From contig SSNP01000133.1 in assembly GCA_006937955.1 (NCBI GenBank), positions 332,839-396,838 on the forward strand: a DNA stretch of 64,000 nt, read 5' to 3'. Numbering within the stretch: position 1 is the stretch's first letter; each line of letters opens with the position of its first letter. Source of the DNA: Pachypanchax playfairii. Lineage: Eukaryota > Chordata > Actinopteri > Cyprinodontiformes > Aplocheilidae. Position numbers and translations under genes: made by a program. Of this stretch, positions 23,641 through 36,402 are shown one piece after another. The notes below the pieces were generated by a model. That model saw only the letters and a list, made by a program, of their open reading frames with translations. It did not search any database and had not been told where the DNA came from.

Positions 23641-25359
23641 AAAAAGAGAGGCCGGGGGAAACCTCACCCCTGCATGCTACCAACCCAATGGTCTACCGAC
23701 ATGACCGTAGCTGAGCTTAGAGGGTATAAATCAAGATAATCCTTTGCACGCCTTGAACTCTGACCTCACCACAATTCACACCAAAATGAGACACAGAACA
23801 GGAGAAAGGAGAAATAAAGCACAGGGGTAGAAATGGGGGAAAGAGAGGGGGGACGTAACATGGAAGGTTTAGTTGTATCTATACATGTTTTTACCTGTGT
23901 GTGACACAACACGTGTATGTGTGTGTGTTTGTTGCGATTAGTCACCGCTGTCCAGATTGAGGAGGTCATCCCATCTAAACGCTTCGTCTTTATGAGCCAT
24001 AAATCATCAACTCAGGCCATTTTCATTACCTCCAAACTTCACTTTGGAGCCACCAGCTGCATGATACTGCATAGTGGAAATTAATAACCCCCCCACCCAT
24101 CTCTGCCTTACAGCCCCCCCCCCCCTCCACCCCCACTTTCATCCATTACGGACCCTTCATACAATTTAAGTTAGAACAGTTTCCATGTTATGTGCATCTC
24201 TGCCAAGCACACATGCACACACGCATGCACACATACCTTTTCTCCTTGTCTTCTGTTGCTGTTCGACTCCCTAACATAAGACAAATAGCTTAGCCTGAGT
24301 GTTTAAAATTCCCCCAGTGCCTGGATGCTGTGATGTAGCTGCGAGTTTGGAGGAATGAAGGGAAAGAAAGGCTAGTGACAGACACGAGGAGTAGGAAAAG
24401 GACTAAGACAAAGAGAAGATGGGACTGTGGGAGGGGTATATTAATTCTTCATATTGGTTTTTCTAACTGAACTGAAAGAGAGTGGAAAATGACCCCCTGG
24501 GTCCCTTTTAGGCTGTTAGGTGCCTGCTGGTGTGGTTGTTAGTGAAACACATTATTAAACTGTACATGTTTGGGCTACCTGCAGGGACAGAGTGGGGAAG
24601 GAAAACAGATAAAAGCAGAAAGAGATGAGGAATAATGGGGTGCAGGAGAAGGATGAAGGGTTTTTGTCCCTGAAGCTTTGCCAGCAGGGAAACCCAGAGA
24701 GCTGGCTGGTCTGATATGACAGCACTGACATCCACTAAGGACAAGCAGCGTTACGCCAAATTAAAAACTCAGATCAGCAAGTGGGAGGTTGAGGAAATGA
24801 GCAAGTTGCAGGTTGTTAAAGCTAACTCAAAAGGGGTAAATGCACTGAGGCAACCTTGAAGGCCACACTTGTGACTGCTTGATGACTTTTACAAAAAACA
24901 TTCATTATGAGTCTCTGTTTGCAGGAGAGACTGATGAACTTTAGAGACAGATACAATTGAAAAGTTGGAAACAGTTTTTCCATTTATGGTGTTCCATCAA
25001 AGAAGAACCTTTCTCATTTCCTGTTGAGAAGTGCAGTGCATTGTGGGCAACGTATATAGGAAGCTTTGTGATATGAATCATTGCTGGTCATCCATCACTT
25101 TACAGCACAATCTGAGAACAAACGACGTTTCGTGAGCGAAGTTTGGATTTGTTGTCTGGATTTCTGAAGTTTAAATTTGCATCTAATGCTTCAACATTTA
25201 AATAAATGTCAATTCAGAGAGAAATATAATCAATAAAATAGAAATGGACAAGCTCAAACTGACCCTAGATTCATCATGATCTTTAAAAAGCTTCAACATT
25301 CCTCTGAACACAAATCAATACGAGCAGCGTTCAAACATATCAGAGACTCTAAATGAACT

Positions 25360-25480
25360 CCACAGATTATGCCACTCCACGGCCTCTTACATCTCTTGTC
25401 CGCTATGCATAATGAGATAAACAGCGTATACAAGCCTCAGCACCCCTCACCTTGCCTCGGAGAGCCCTTGTTTTTGTAGG
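25360..25480. promoter_or_regulatory. Short enhancer-like block with a POU-type site
   Basis: ATGCATAAT (25405-25413) followed by GAGATAAACAG lies in a complex segment between AT-rich flanks. POU-homeodomain binding is suggested by the ATGCATAAT core. Confidence 0.25.
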
Positions 25481-27602
25481 AGAAGAGGTAAAGTCAGGAG
25501 TTATGAACTGCCTCTGTTTTTAAACTGGCAGAGATGATAGACAAGCCTTGAGCTGTGCGTTGGTTTGTTTATCCAACTGAGGATAAAATATGATGCTTTG
25601 CACAAGAGAAGTTGATGATTTTAACACACAAATGTATCTTTTTGATTTAGTGTGAATATGCATCATTTTTAAAATTAATCTAATGTTTAGAGTGATTATA
25701 CTAAATTAATTTATTGCTGTCACAACAATAACCTCAGTAAAGAAATGTTTTTTACTCTCCTGGAATATGGCAGCTGATAATTATTTTTGCCTTTCTGTGT
25801 CCTGTGCCTTTCCTGGACAACAGGCTCATAAACCAAGAAGATAGATGAGTCGCTTTCACAGACTACTACTAATGATGTCATCTACTTCACAGGCAGTTTT
25901 TGCAGTGACATTACGCTAAACCCTCTGCGGTCATCAATCAGTCCATTCAAGAGGCTTTTATCCAACATGTTGGCCAACATTTGACTGAGGAGCCTCATCA
26001 AGCTGCATGTGGTAGGGTTGAGTTGGACTGAGAAAGTTCAGCATACCTTTGGGCAGATTTGAAACGCAGACCTCTGAGGTATTTTGGTGTTCGGCCAAGA
26101 GTGTTTGCACAACTGGCCGAGAGGTGTATATTAGGGATGGGTTCACAGGGTTCTGGCCAGTATAACTAGTCAATCTGCATGGATCTGAGATGCACTGGGT
26201 TCTGGCCTCCTCCTCCCCGCCCCCTTCATCATTTCACCCCTGCAGGCTATCATCCACCAGCTGCAAGTGGAGGAAGATGTGTTTTTCATCCTTCCAGCTC
26301 TCACTCTGGCACTGAGAGGCTTCAGGGAAGGTGTTTGTGCTTCAGAGTGGCTTCAGTGGAGGGACCTATTGTTCTCCCCCTAGAGGCTCTCAAATCAATA
26401 CCTCATCTCTCCGTCTTTCTTTCTGCAAAAAGGTGCCACAGAGGAAAAAGGCCCATCGAATGCACAAGGATCGCTTTCATGATTCACGCCACTGAAGAAG
26501 ACCAAGAGGGGAAGTAAGAAAGAAGGGGGGTGTACAGAGGAGGAGGACACTGCGGGGGCTGCAGCTATAAAGACACCAGAGGAAGGGGGCAACCTCAGGG
26601 TCATCACTCTCCTTAGCACCACTCACAGCCAGGCTATCTATAGCAGCTGAACTTAGGTAGAATGATCTTTCTAGTTTAAAAAAGAGAAAGTGACAGACCT
26701 GTTGAGGTGTTGATTATGTCAAGATGACATTAATTATAGCTTACTCACACTAAAACCCTGAAATGTTTTTAACCCATATTATGCATTACACTACTTTACC
26801 AAGGATGCTTTTGATACTGTAAATGAGCAAATAGCACATACAGGTTTTCTGCACTAGTGTCGAATCTTAAAACTGTCATTAATATATTTGTGAAATTCTA
26901 GTTTAGGATCATTTATGGAGCTAAATGAACAAGCTGAGCTCAGTCTGAACTCACTGAACCAGAGATCAGTCCATCCATCAATACATCCATGAACGCATCA
27001 ATTCCAAGTGTATCCAGCCCAGAAAGGAATTACAAAGTCCTTTAGCTAGATCTAGCTCTAACGTTTAATTCCAACTGATTACGCATCTTCAAAAGTATCT
27101 GAGAGACGCTTCATCAGTTGCATTCTTTAAATATAAAAATAAAATGGCTCCACCTCCAAAGTCCAAACAACATACTTTGTCTATAAGCCAGAATTTATAC
27201 TAGTTTAGATGATTTATTATTTGTCATCCATACTTGTCAACAAAGTTTGCTAAACTGGCCAAGTGTAACCCAGATTATGATCATCAGTGTCGACAGCTTT
27301 GGTAAATTTCCCATTGAAAAGGTCACATTCAAGAAACAACAGACATCGACCACTGAATCAAACCAGGAACAAAGGAAGAAAAACAAAAAAGACAATTGCT
27401 TTGAAGAAAGAGTGTGTGAAGAGATACAAATATGATTTAGTTTGCTTGTGGTGAGAAATGTCTCCATGCAAAGTGTTTTTCCTTGCGAGTTATAATTTCC
27501 TTGTTCATTTATTTGCTGATGGTTTACTGTGCATGGAATTCATTTTCATGTGAGGGTTTGGTTTGTGCTTGCTTTGATACTGAATAAATACCAAATTTTT
27601 AG

Positions 27603-27617
27603 TTTTTTTTTTTTTTT
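27603..27617. repeat. Poly(T) run of 15 bases
   Basis: Fifteen T following CCAAATTTTTAG. No associated repeat body was recognised. A comparable A15 lies at 22024-22038. Confidence 0.85.
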
Positions 27618-28369
27618 AAATTAAACACTTGGTAAACCTGATAATGTAACCAGTTATAAGTCAGCATGTCAGCTGTAATCTTTGATCTATACTTGGTTCA
27701 ATTTCTGGTTTCCTCCAGTCCACGCATTGCACTGTCTCTGGGTTTAATATAAACAACCCCCCCATCTATTTATCTTTAAATGATAGAGTCATATGGACTA
27801 GAAAGTATTGCATGAGTGTGTGTGTATAAGTGACCAGGGTCTGTAGAGCAGAAGAGATTTCTGTCATGACAAAAAAAAATATCCACCAAATAAAAGGAGA
27901 TTAGACAAACACGGAGAACTCATACAGATCAATATTATCATTCGATATACAAACCACCAGATTAAATAAACTTCATCAGATTTATTCAAAGGCAAATATT
28001 GTAAACACAAATGTGCTTGTTGGCTTCCTTTTCAATGCCAGTGAAAGTACGTTACTTTCCTTTCCAATTTCAACAAGTCAGTAACACTTAACATTTCAAA
28101 TTTGAATATTTCACGTAAATACATTTTATGAGTAAATTACTGATTAAAACTTTTTTAAATTACACATCTTTCCTGAAACATGATAAAAAAGTTCAAATCT
28201 TGAGTTTCAGTCTTAGAAACGCCTGATCTGACATGAAGCTAGCAGTAGACCTACACAGTGGATGTTTGAACTTAAATGCATTTCTTTACATCTTTTCTAC
28301 TGCAATATTTTCACACCTCCAACGTGGATTAAGTCTCGTGTAAATGTGAAAGAAAGTAATTCTGCTTTC

Positions 28370-28520
28370 CACAGGGGTAACGTCTTTATGGCTTTTCCTA
28401 CACAGGTGTCTCTGCGTGAGCACGCCAGATAGAGATAGAAAGGGAGGCTAAGATGCCTTAATGGAGTTATGCAAATGGAAGCGGCCCCATAATCCCTTGA
28501 CTAAGTATTGCAGCAGAGAT
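28370..28520. promoter_or_regulatory. Enhancer-like block with a consensus octamer
   Basis: A perfect POU octamer ATGCAAAT (28469-28476) lies 15 bases before CATAATCCC (28488-28496), which holds a TAATCC core of OTX/PITX-type factors. Octamer plus homeodomain pairing is common in neural enhancers, but use here is inferred. Confidence 0.3.
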
Positions 28521-30329
28521 GTGGACCGTACAGCTGTGTACAACAGGGATCCACGCTGCACATTTCCTCTCTGGTTGTGCACACAGAAAGCTCTGATACA
28601 GCTATATATCTCAATCCTTGTAGTGTGAATTACGTTCAACCCCCCCGTGTCTCCTTCTGTTACCTGCCTGCTGCTTCAAACAGCTTTCCCCGCCAATAAA
28701 CTTATGATTTCTTCTCGTTGGCTTACCTCCAGACTATATTAAGCTCAGGAAGACACACTTTCTGTACATGTGAACATATGCATTTAGTTTATATCACTAT
28801 TTATAAATCTGCTTCTGTAGGTGTTTGTTTACATGTTTATGCCACATGAATTCATGCTTTGTAGACCGAGTTTTGATGCTTCAGTGCATCCAGGTTTGGA
28901 GATTTATGAACAGGTTTGCTTTTATTGAGCTTTATATATCACACATGTATGTACAATTAAATCACTGAGTTAAATCAGAGTTTACTGACTGTTTGCATTA
29001 GAGAACATGGCTCTGTATGAATTGCATACCTGCCTCATGTGCACATCTTTTGCATGAACAGTAAATCAGTTTGTGACGTGGATATGAGTCAGACGACCTG
29101 CGGAGTTTCTTCTGCTGTGTGGGTGACCCCAAGTTCATGGAAAAATAAAAACAGAGGAAGGAGACACATCCTCCCCTCCTCCAGTGACTCAAACACCCAG
29201 CGTGAGTGTAGGCAACTACCCACAACCCCCTGCTGCTTGTTTAGAACAACAACAGAGGGAGTCAGTGGGATCGCAGAGGAGCTGGCAGGGAGAGCAGGCG
29301 GCAGGAGAGACAGTGGGAGAGAGAAAAGAGGAGGGGAGGCCAGGAGCTGGATAATTCCTGGATTTGTCAAATGTGCTTTTTAAGAATGGGCTGCAACCTG
29401 TTATGATGCAAAACTTCAAAACAAAAACAGGAAAAAACTAAGTATATTTAAAAAAAATAATAAAAAAATCTGAAAACCTTGTTGCAATCATTTCGGGTCT
29501 TTTACAGTTTTTTGTGGGACGTGTTCTCTTATATAAAAAGTCAAAGCAATCTCATCGTGTTTTGGTTTGTCTATTGTGTTTTAATTATTGTTGATGTATT
29601 AAATGAGAAGTGTTTTTTAGTTTTGTGAATGTTTTGGTTTAGAGTTTGTTGTGATGTAAACTTTTTTTAGTCTTAACTTTGAGTTTTTGGAGCTTTTGTT
29701 GTGAGAAACATTGTTGTATTGCTTCATGATTTATTTTTGCTTTTCTGTTTTATATGTTAATTTGTGTGGATTATATCATTTGTTTTGTTCAATATGATTT
29801 CTTATTATTTTGTGTGAAATTATCTAGTCTTGTAGTGTATTTGGATTAATGAATTTTGTATATTTTCATGTCGTGATCATTTTCCTTGAAATGCTTTAGA
29901 TTTTGGTACAGTGCTGCACATGCCCACAAAACCTTTTGTTTTAAGTAATTAAATGATCTTTTTGCTCAGAAGTTACTGAATAAGAGGTTTTAAACGCAAA
30001 AATTGATTCTCACAACACACACCAGCCAAAGCTTCAGATGCAGTTTAAACTAATATACTATGATTAACTTATAAAAATCATTACTATCTAAAGTTTATTT
30101 GTTCTGCTTCAGATTCAGCTGACACAAAGTTACAACATTGTTATTTGTAAATAAGAACAGGCTGATGCATTAAAGACTCAGATTTTTCAGGCGTTACAGA
30201 GACAAACATCCCAAATAACACTTCATTATGTCAGTGTTCTGTTACCGCTGCAAGCTTGTTTAAATAAAAGTTAAAGGACTGCTGATGAAAAACGCACATC
30301 TTGGGCAAATTCTCACATACTCAATACAA

Positions 30330-30475
30330 CACAGCGCATGTACCTGACACTCCTCCAATCCCATTAAGATGTATTTAAGGATGTCTAATGAAAATTGATC
30401 AGTCATTAAGATCATTTTGGGGTAATTCGATTAATCAATCCTACTGATGAGGGATGAAGGCGAAAAAGGAGAAAG
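30330..30475. promoter_or_regulatory. Enhancer-like block with a homeodomain palindrome
   Basis: GATTAATC (30429-30436) is a perfect palindrome of two TAATC half sites, followed by AATCCTAC. The preceding 90 bases are complex and free of repeats. Confidence 0.25.
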
Positions 30476-31379
30476 ACTCATCACAACTCCCATCACTCCT
30501 GCTGCTCCTCTGCAGACTGCATTGACACTTTACTATTTGCTGCGGGTAAGGCTGAATTTTTAAACAGGTGTGTCACCTGTGTCTGGTGTGTGAGGAAGAA
30601 GAGATAAAAAAATATAAAGACCAGCTGCTTGAGATCGCTGCCATAGTGCGTCTCTCACACACTGCAATGGATTTTCAGTAAAAACTTGCAGTCCAACCAA
30701 ACAACTGTAAACAAACAACAACAACAACAACTTGCAAAGTTTTGTGGCTTTTCTTTGAAAGGCAGTTTGATAAATTGGAGAGAGTGTGAGAGACCATGTT
30801 TAATGAATGATTATGGATTTTTCATTAGATTGTATTTCCCCATAGAGACAGAAAGAAAGAAAGAAAAAGTAGGAACACTGGGGAAAAAAGTTAGAGGTAA
30901 AAGACAGCTGTGGGTAGAATGAGAAAAAAAATCAAGGAAATGAGGGCTCAGGAAAATCGGAGTAAAAATCACATTATTTTGGTCCATTAGCTGATCCACA
31001 TGACCTTTCTGGATGAAAAAAAAATCTGTTTTTTCGCATTTTCTTTAGACAAAAACAAACAGGAAAATATGTATAATAGTAGACCAGAGTGAATGCCAGG
31101 TCTCTAAATTTGATTTAATAAACACCCTAAAAGTACTTTGGATGGGAATATGTAGCAGGTGATAAGTGTCTAACCTTGCACACAGAAAACACGACACACA
31201 AGTGGGTATTTTTCCTGTTTTTTCCCCACTTAACCTTACCTCTCCACTTTATTCTGCTAAATTGTGGTTAAAAAAGGGCAAACTGCACTCATTCGTTCTG
31301 GTGGCTGAGTACGGAGCAAAAAGAAGGAACCAAAAATGCCCATGAACAGGTGAATGACAGCATGGCCCCTGCACGATAA

Positions 31380-31960
31380 GGGGCCCAATTGAATTACTTA
31401 CCTCATCTGCAAACATTTTCCTGAAAGAAAAGAACCTCCTTGGCTGAGTTATGACTGTAAACTGGTTTTAGAAGAGCCTCTTCATAAATAATAGGCCTTT
31501 AAGGGTGAAGTTATAGCACAGGAAAGATTCTCCCTGACAATTCACTTACTTTACAGCGAAGCTTTGCAATCTGCGACACAAAACCGCCAAAGGGGGCTCG
31601 AGATGGTAATGAAGGACCATTCTGCTTACTTCATAAACTTGTCACATCTCCTTTCTATTTTATTCCCCGAACAAACCTGATTATTTTTGCGTACAGAGCC
31701 ATGGCGGAGGTCAGTTAATAAATATATCACTTTGCCATCCTAAAAAAATTGCTGCAGTATTAAAAATGGTGCGGGAATAAAATATGGATGAGGCTGCTTC
31801 GGAGCTTCAGGTGTGTCAAGCGTGATTTAATATGAGGAAGGGCCACACGGCGAGGGGAAAGGAGATTACTGACGAGAGCACAGACAAGACAGGGTGACCT
31901 CTGACCTTGGCATAGCAGCTAGTCAGCTAATACTGCTGAGCAGAGCCTCACAAAGCATCC
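31380..31960. promoter_or_regulatory. Long enhancer-like block
   Basis: About 580 bp with no simple repeat and with CpG-bearing words spread throughout (GCGACACAAAACCGCC near 31574, GGTGCGGG near 31768, CGGCGAGGGG near 31848). The neighbours on both sides are lower in complexity. Candidate conserved non-coding element; no frame in it looks like an exon. Confidence 0.32.
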
Positions 31961-32347
31961 ACTAGGTAGAGAAGTGCATAAATCCATCAGCTTTACTGAT
32001 CAAGATGAAGCACACATCAATCTCTGGCCAATCTGTTAGCATTTGTAGGTGTGTGTATTTTTGGTAAAGAAGGTGTCAGTGCTGAATGTGTGACAAACTG
32101 TGCATAGGATTGGGTGTAAGTGTGTGTGTGTTCTTGGTAGGTTGTGTGTTTATGTCAATCACGAGCTTAAATGTGCTTATACGTGTTTCAAGGCACAGCA
32201 TGAGTTTAACATTTTAATTAATGTTTCCTGGATGCATTGGGGGGAAACGAAAGCTGCTGAAGAACATCCAAAAGTGGAGGAAATTAAAAACAAAGTAACT
32301 TGTGAGTACAATATTTATCAGCGATAACATAAACAGGAGCAGTAGTC

Positions 32348-32350
<3 letters not shown>

Positions 32351-32393
<43 letters not shown>
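32351..32393. repeat. (GT)21 microsatellite
   Basis: Perfect GT run between GTCGCA and CAAAGTGTC. Confidence 0.95.
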
Positions 32394-32399
<6 letters not shown>

Positions 32400-34247
32400 G
32401 TCTGCACAAAAGCTGTTTGTAACAGTACAAACACATGCATGTTGGGTGAGCAGTTAACTTGCTCAACCAGTCAACGTGTGCTTTACGGCTGGACCCGAAC
32501 CATGTGTGCTAAGAAAGTTCCTACTTTTAGCAGATCCTAGAAAGATGGTCACAGTTCTTGTGGTGTGAAAACAACAGAGGAATCAGCTTAAAGGGTTCCA
32601 TGAACTGTGGAAAGGCTAACTAGCATTATTAGTATTATCATGTCCTGGTGTAAAATAACATGTTCAGTGTTACTGCAACTAACTTAAAAACAAACCTTTC
32701 CAACACATATTTTGAATATTTCACCTGGCTGTGAGTTTGTCTCCCCACTGGTCACAGATCTGTTGGATAGGAAATGGGCTTTCCTGTCGTTTGGAGGAAG
32801 TGAGGTGCCAGAGCATGAAGGCAGCAACAAAGCCCTTAAAAACCTCCTGATACAAGCCGCCTCGCTGGCTAATCATTACACATCTTCTCCTCATGTGTTC
32901 AGCAGTTTTTACTCCTCGTCTCTCCCATCTCTGACCCCAGTCTGCCACCTCCTCCTGTGCAACACTTTTTGTGTGTGGAAGTGACAGTTTCTGTGTGTGT
33001 TTGCACGTGTGTGTTTGGAAGAGAGAAAAAAAAAATCACTGTCAAAGAATAAAGAGATGCATCCAGTCGGCAGCAGGGTTTCTGCTCCAAAAACTACCTT
33101 GCATGCCCTCCAAATCTGCTGAGCTCTCACAAAAAAGAAACTCCTTTTCCTCCTTCATCTGAGTCTCACACAGCAGCGAGGAGTTGTACATCAACGATGC
33201 AACACAACAGCTCCGAGAGGGGAAAGCCCCGCCTCCTGCCAGCCTCGATGTGGAGAGCAGTCGCTAGTTTCACTCTTGAAGGAAAAAGTGTGCCACTCTT
33301 TCAACTGAAATTCTCATTTCCATCACAGAAGAGTCATGCTTTTAAATTCAGACTTGTTCATTTGCATCTGTGCTTAACAAACACTGAGGCAAAAGCAAAA
33401 CCACCACATTTCCTTCTCTTCTTCTACACACATCCTGATTCATCAGAAACACTGCTGCAGTGACCTACAGACGGGGCTCACTGGGCAGCAACTGAGGCAT
33501 GGTTGACCCCGACGGACTGCTGCAGAGCCAAGGGGACAAACCCACAGGTAGCAGTGCATAATTTTACTTCCTGCTCTTAGTAATGGCTTCGGGTGACCTC
33601 TGGCTGTGAGGCGAGACCCATCATACTTAAACTCACCCGAGCCACAGCGTGTTGATCCTGGGGGGGGTTGATGGGTCGAATACAGGGTTAAGAAACATAT
33701 CCCATTATTATCTTCATTATCCTTTTCCTGCCCCAAATATTTACTAATTACCCCAAACCTTGATAGAGCCGCGCTTTAAACCACAAGCGACAGTTAGTTA
33801 CTTTGTGCTCATAATCTATCAAAAAGATGTTAGCTGAGTTTATCACATATATATTTTTGGTCAAAAAAGGAAGATTCCTAACCACATATGTAGTCAATAA
33901 AGGTCATGTTAAAACAACTTTGACATTGAGAAAGAGCAAATATGACAAACCTGCTCTACAAAGCACGCTTCTCCACGCAAATATTTCATACCAAATACAA
34001 CTCTACAGGAATAATCAATCAATCACTCAATCAACTACTCAGTAGCACAAAAAGTTGTTTTCTGCTTCGTTTTAAGAATTTAGGTGATAAAATATGAGAA
34101 GGAATGAACTGAGCTCAAGCAATGTCAGTTAAAGTACACGTCAATACTTTTATTACATGTTCAGCGTCTGAAAGTAGAACAAGCCAGTTATTGTTTGTTA
34201 TATGATCTAGAAAATATGTAATGAGGACAGGAAACGTCAGCTATTAA

Positions 34248-34272
34248 ACACACACACACACACACACACACA
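34248..34272. repeat. (CA)12 microsatellite
   Basis: Short CA run about 420 bp before the large CA tract at 34.69 kb. Confidence 0.92.
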
Positions 34273-34289
34273 TACACAGAGGTGCAGCT

Positions 34290-34420
34290 GGCTGTGATGA
34301 CATGTTATGGATGTGTTAATTCATCCCTCTAAGTTCCTTTATCACGCCTGCTGCTTGGCCATTCATTAATAGTCTTGTTTTAATTAGCCATTAATGAACA
34401 TACTCCCCATGTCAGAGATA
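34290..34420. promoter_or_regulatory. Homeodomain-site cluster
   Basis: Several TAAT/ATTA cores fall within about 40 bases (ATTCATTAATAG at 34361-34372 and TTAATTAGCCATTAATG at 34380-34396), preceded by GCCTGCTGCTTGGCC. A cluster this tight suggests a homeodomain-responsive element. It lies about 270 bp before the large CA tract. Confidence 0.3.
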
Positions 34421-34688
34421 TGAGATGAAGTGTGGTTTATGTGTGTGTGTGTGATGCATAGAGAGAAGAGAAGTGGGATATAGGAAGAAAGATGTTGATA
34501 TGGGTGCGTGGACAGCTCCATTCTCCCACTGTGGCTTCAGAACAATGTGTAGGGACATGCTGTTCAGCAGGGCCTCCCTCCTCATCATGAGCCCACTGCT
34601 CACTTGTGAGTCGTAGCATTGTACTGCAAGACAATAGCATCCAGGGGCCCCCACCCCACATGATACCCACTGCCTGTCCGTCCACCCA

Positions 34689-35191
<503 letters not shown>

Positions 35192-35389
35192 CAGCTGAAA
35201 GCGTCACTCCCCTCACCGCTCATTCTTCATGGATCCGCAGTGCCCCAATTCCTCCTTCAAAACTAAACCTTGCAGTATTGCTGCACCTGATTGGCTGTTG
35301 GCGTTGACACCTACCGCTGGTCAGAGTCCATAGTGAGAAAACAAGGGATTAAATCTAATTAGCATGAACAATAAAAACAAACAAATACA

Positions 35390-35520
35390 GGGATGGGAGA
35401 AGGGTCACTAAGGCAATCCTGCTGTCTCTCTTAATTAGCATTGTTTACCAAATGACACAGGATGTTTACAATATCAGCTACATGGCAGCACACATCTATT
35501 AGACTCACCCAGCCACAAGT
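35390..35520. promoter_or_regulatory. Enhancer-like block with paired homeodomain and forkhead sites
   Basis: TAATTA (35432-35437) and a consensus forkhead site TGTTTAC (35442-35448) are separated by 4 bases. The block lies between the CA-flanked unit and the Tc1 derivative, so it sits inside the inverted-repeat pair. Confidence 0.28.
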
Positions 35521-35979
35521 CCACACTCCACCAACATGTACCTAAATCTGAAATACATGTGTGGTGAGCATTTGTAATCCAATCAGGAAGAATTATCTCT
35601 GTGGTCAAGCTTGTTTTTCTAACCCCGTCAAAATAGTGTATATTAATTATTGACTTAAAGTTTCGTTTTTTCTGTCTGATAAAAAAAAGACAAATTAAAA
35701 GAAACAAATCTTGTCAAAGCTAAGAACCCATCTTACTCCAGAAACAAATTAATTCTGTCAGGATATAACCATTATTTATAAAGCACAGAAATTTAAGTAC
35801 AGACATAAAGACACTGGAAGTGCAGAGATCCAACCTCAAAGTTCAACTGGAATTTTAAACAAAAATACAGTAAATTAAGCCATGTAAATACTAAATCTGC
35901 TCTAATGTGAGCAAATCGCAGGAGCTGAAGTCCAAAATTTACAAGCTCAGATGCAAGTTAGTGATGGATTTTTGAGATA

Positions 35980-36402
35980 CAGTACTGTGCAAAAGTTTTA
36001 AGCAGGTATGACAAAATGCTGCACAAGTAGAAATTGTAATTGTTTATTTTTATCCATTAAAAAAATGTGAATCACATCAATATGTGCTGTGAACATCAGC
36101 TTTCTTCAAAATCCTTCTGAGGTCCAGGTGTTCTGATGAGACAAACTTGGAAATATTGTTGAATGATGTTGTTAATTAAATGAGAAGCTGAAACAATCAT
36201 GGAGATTTATACTTCATTCAGACCTGAGACCTGTCTAAAGGACACAAGGTTTGTTGATACGTCTCCACATAGAGACTGAGTTCCTTCACAAACTGTGTGC
36301 ATGAGAAGAATTGATGTTGTTTTAAAGTTACAGCTGTTCAAACCAAAAATTGATTTAATTTAGATTTATTTCCACTGACTAAAACTTTTGCACAGAACTT
36401 CA
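35980..36402. mobile_element. Degenerate non-autonomous Tc1/mariner derivative (CAGTACTGTGCAAAAG family)
   Basis: The left end reads AGTACTGTGCAAAAGTTTTA (35981-36000) and the right end (36380-36399) is its reverse complement with one mismatch. TA dinucleotides lie just outside (35978-35979 and about 36403-36404). I recognise the end sequence and the subterminal words (AGAAGAATTGATG, CACACAGTTTGTGAAGGAAC) from a widespread fish Tc1-like family whose full members are about 1.5 kb or longer. This copy is only about 420 bp and has no transposase frame, so it is an internal-deletion derivative. Scattered substitutions and a distorted right tip suggest it is much older than the intact element at 6.7-8.3 kb. 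Confidence 0.82.

Larger units (their letters stand above)
20331..28369. other. Gene-free stretch
   Basis: Apart from the Tc1 fossil at 22.16 kb and the two short enhancer-like blocks, this is unremarkable. A15 lies at 22024-22038, C12 at 24114-24125 and T15 at 27603-27617. A more complex, GC-richer patch runs from 26160 to 26640. Frames there are short and lack domains. Confidence 0.45.
28521..34247. other. Gene-free stretch with a T/G-skewed segment
   Basis: 29500-29940 is strongly T- and G-rich on the plus strand with very little C. 29090-29360 is purine/CpG-richer and could be a small element. The enhancer-like blocks at 30.33 and 31.38 kb and the GT tract at 32.35 kb are listed separately. 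32.7-33.75 kb is moderately GC-rich but without a recognisable exon. Confidence 0.45.

Noticed and set aside
26372..26388. CTCF-like word CTCCCCCTAGAGGCT
   Set aside because: It resembles the core of the CTCF motif, but one key position differs and the outer positions do not support it.
27680..27750. B-box-like GGTTCAATTTC followed by CCTCCAGTCC, considered as a tRNA-derived SINE
   Set aside because: No A box at the right distance and too little match to any family; no tRNA fold.
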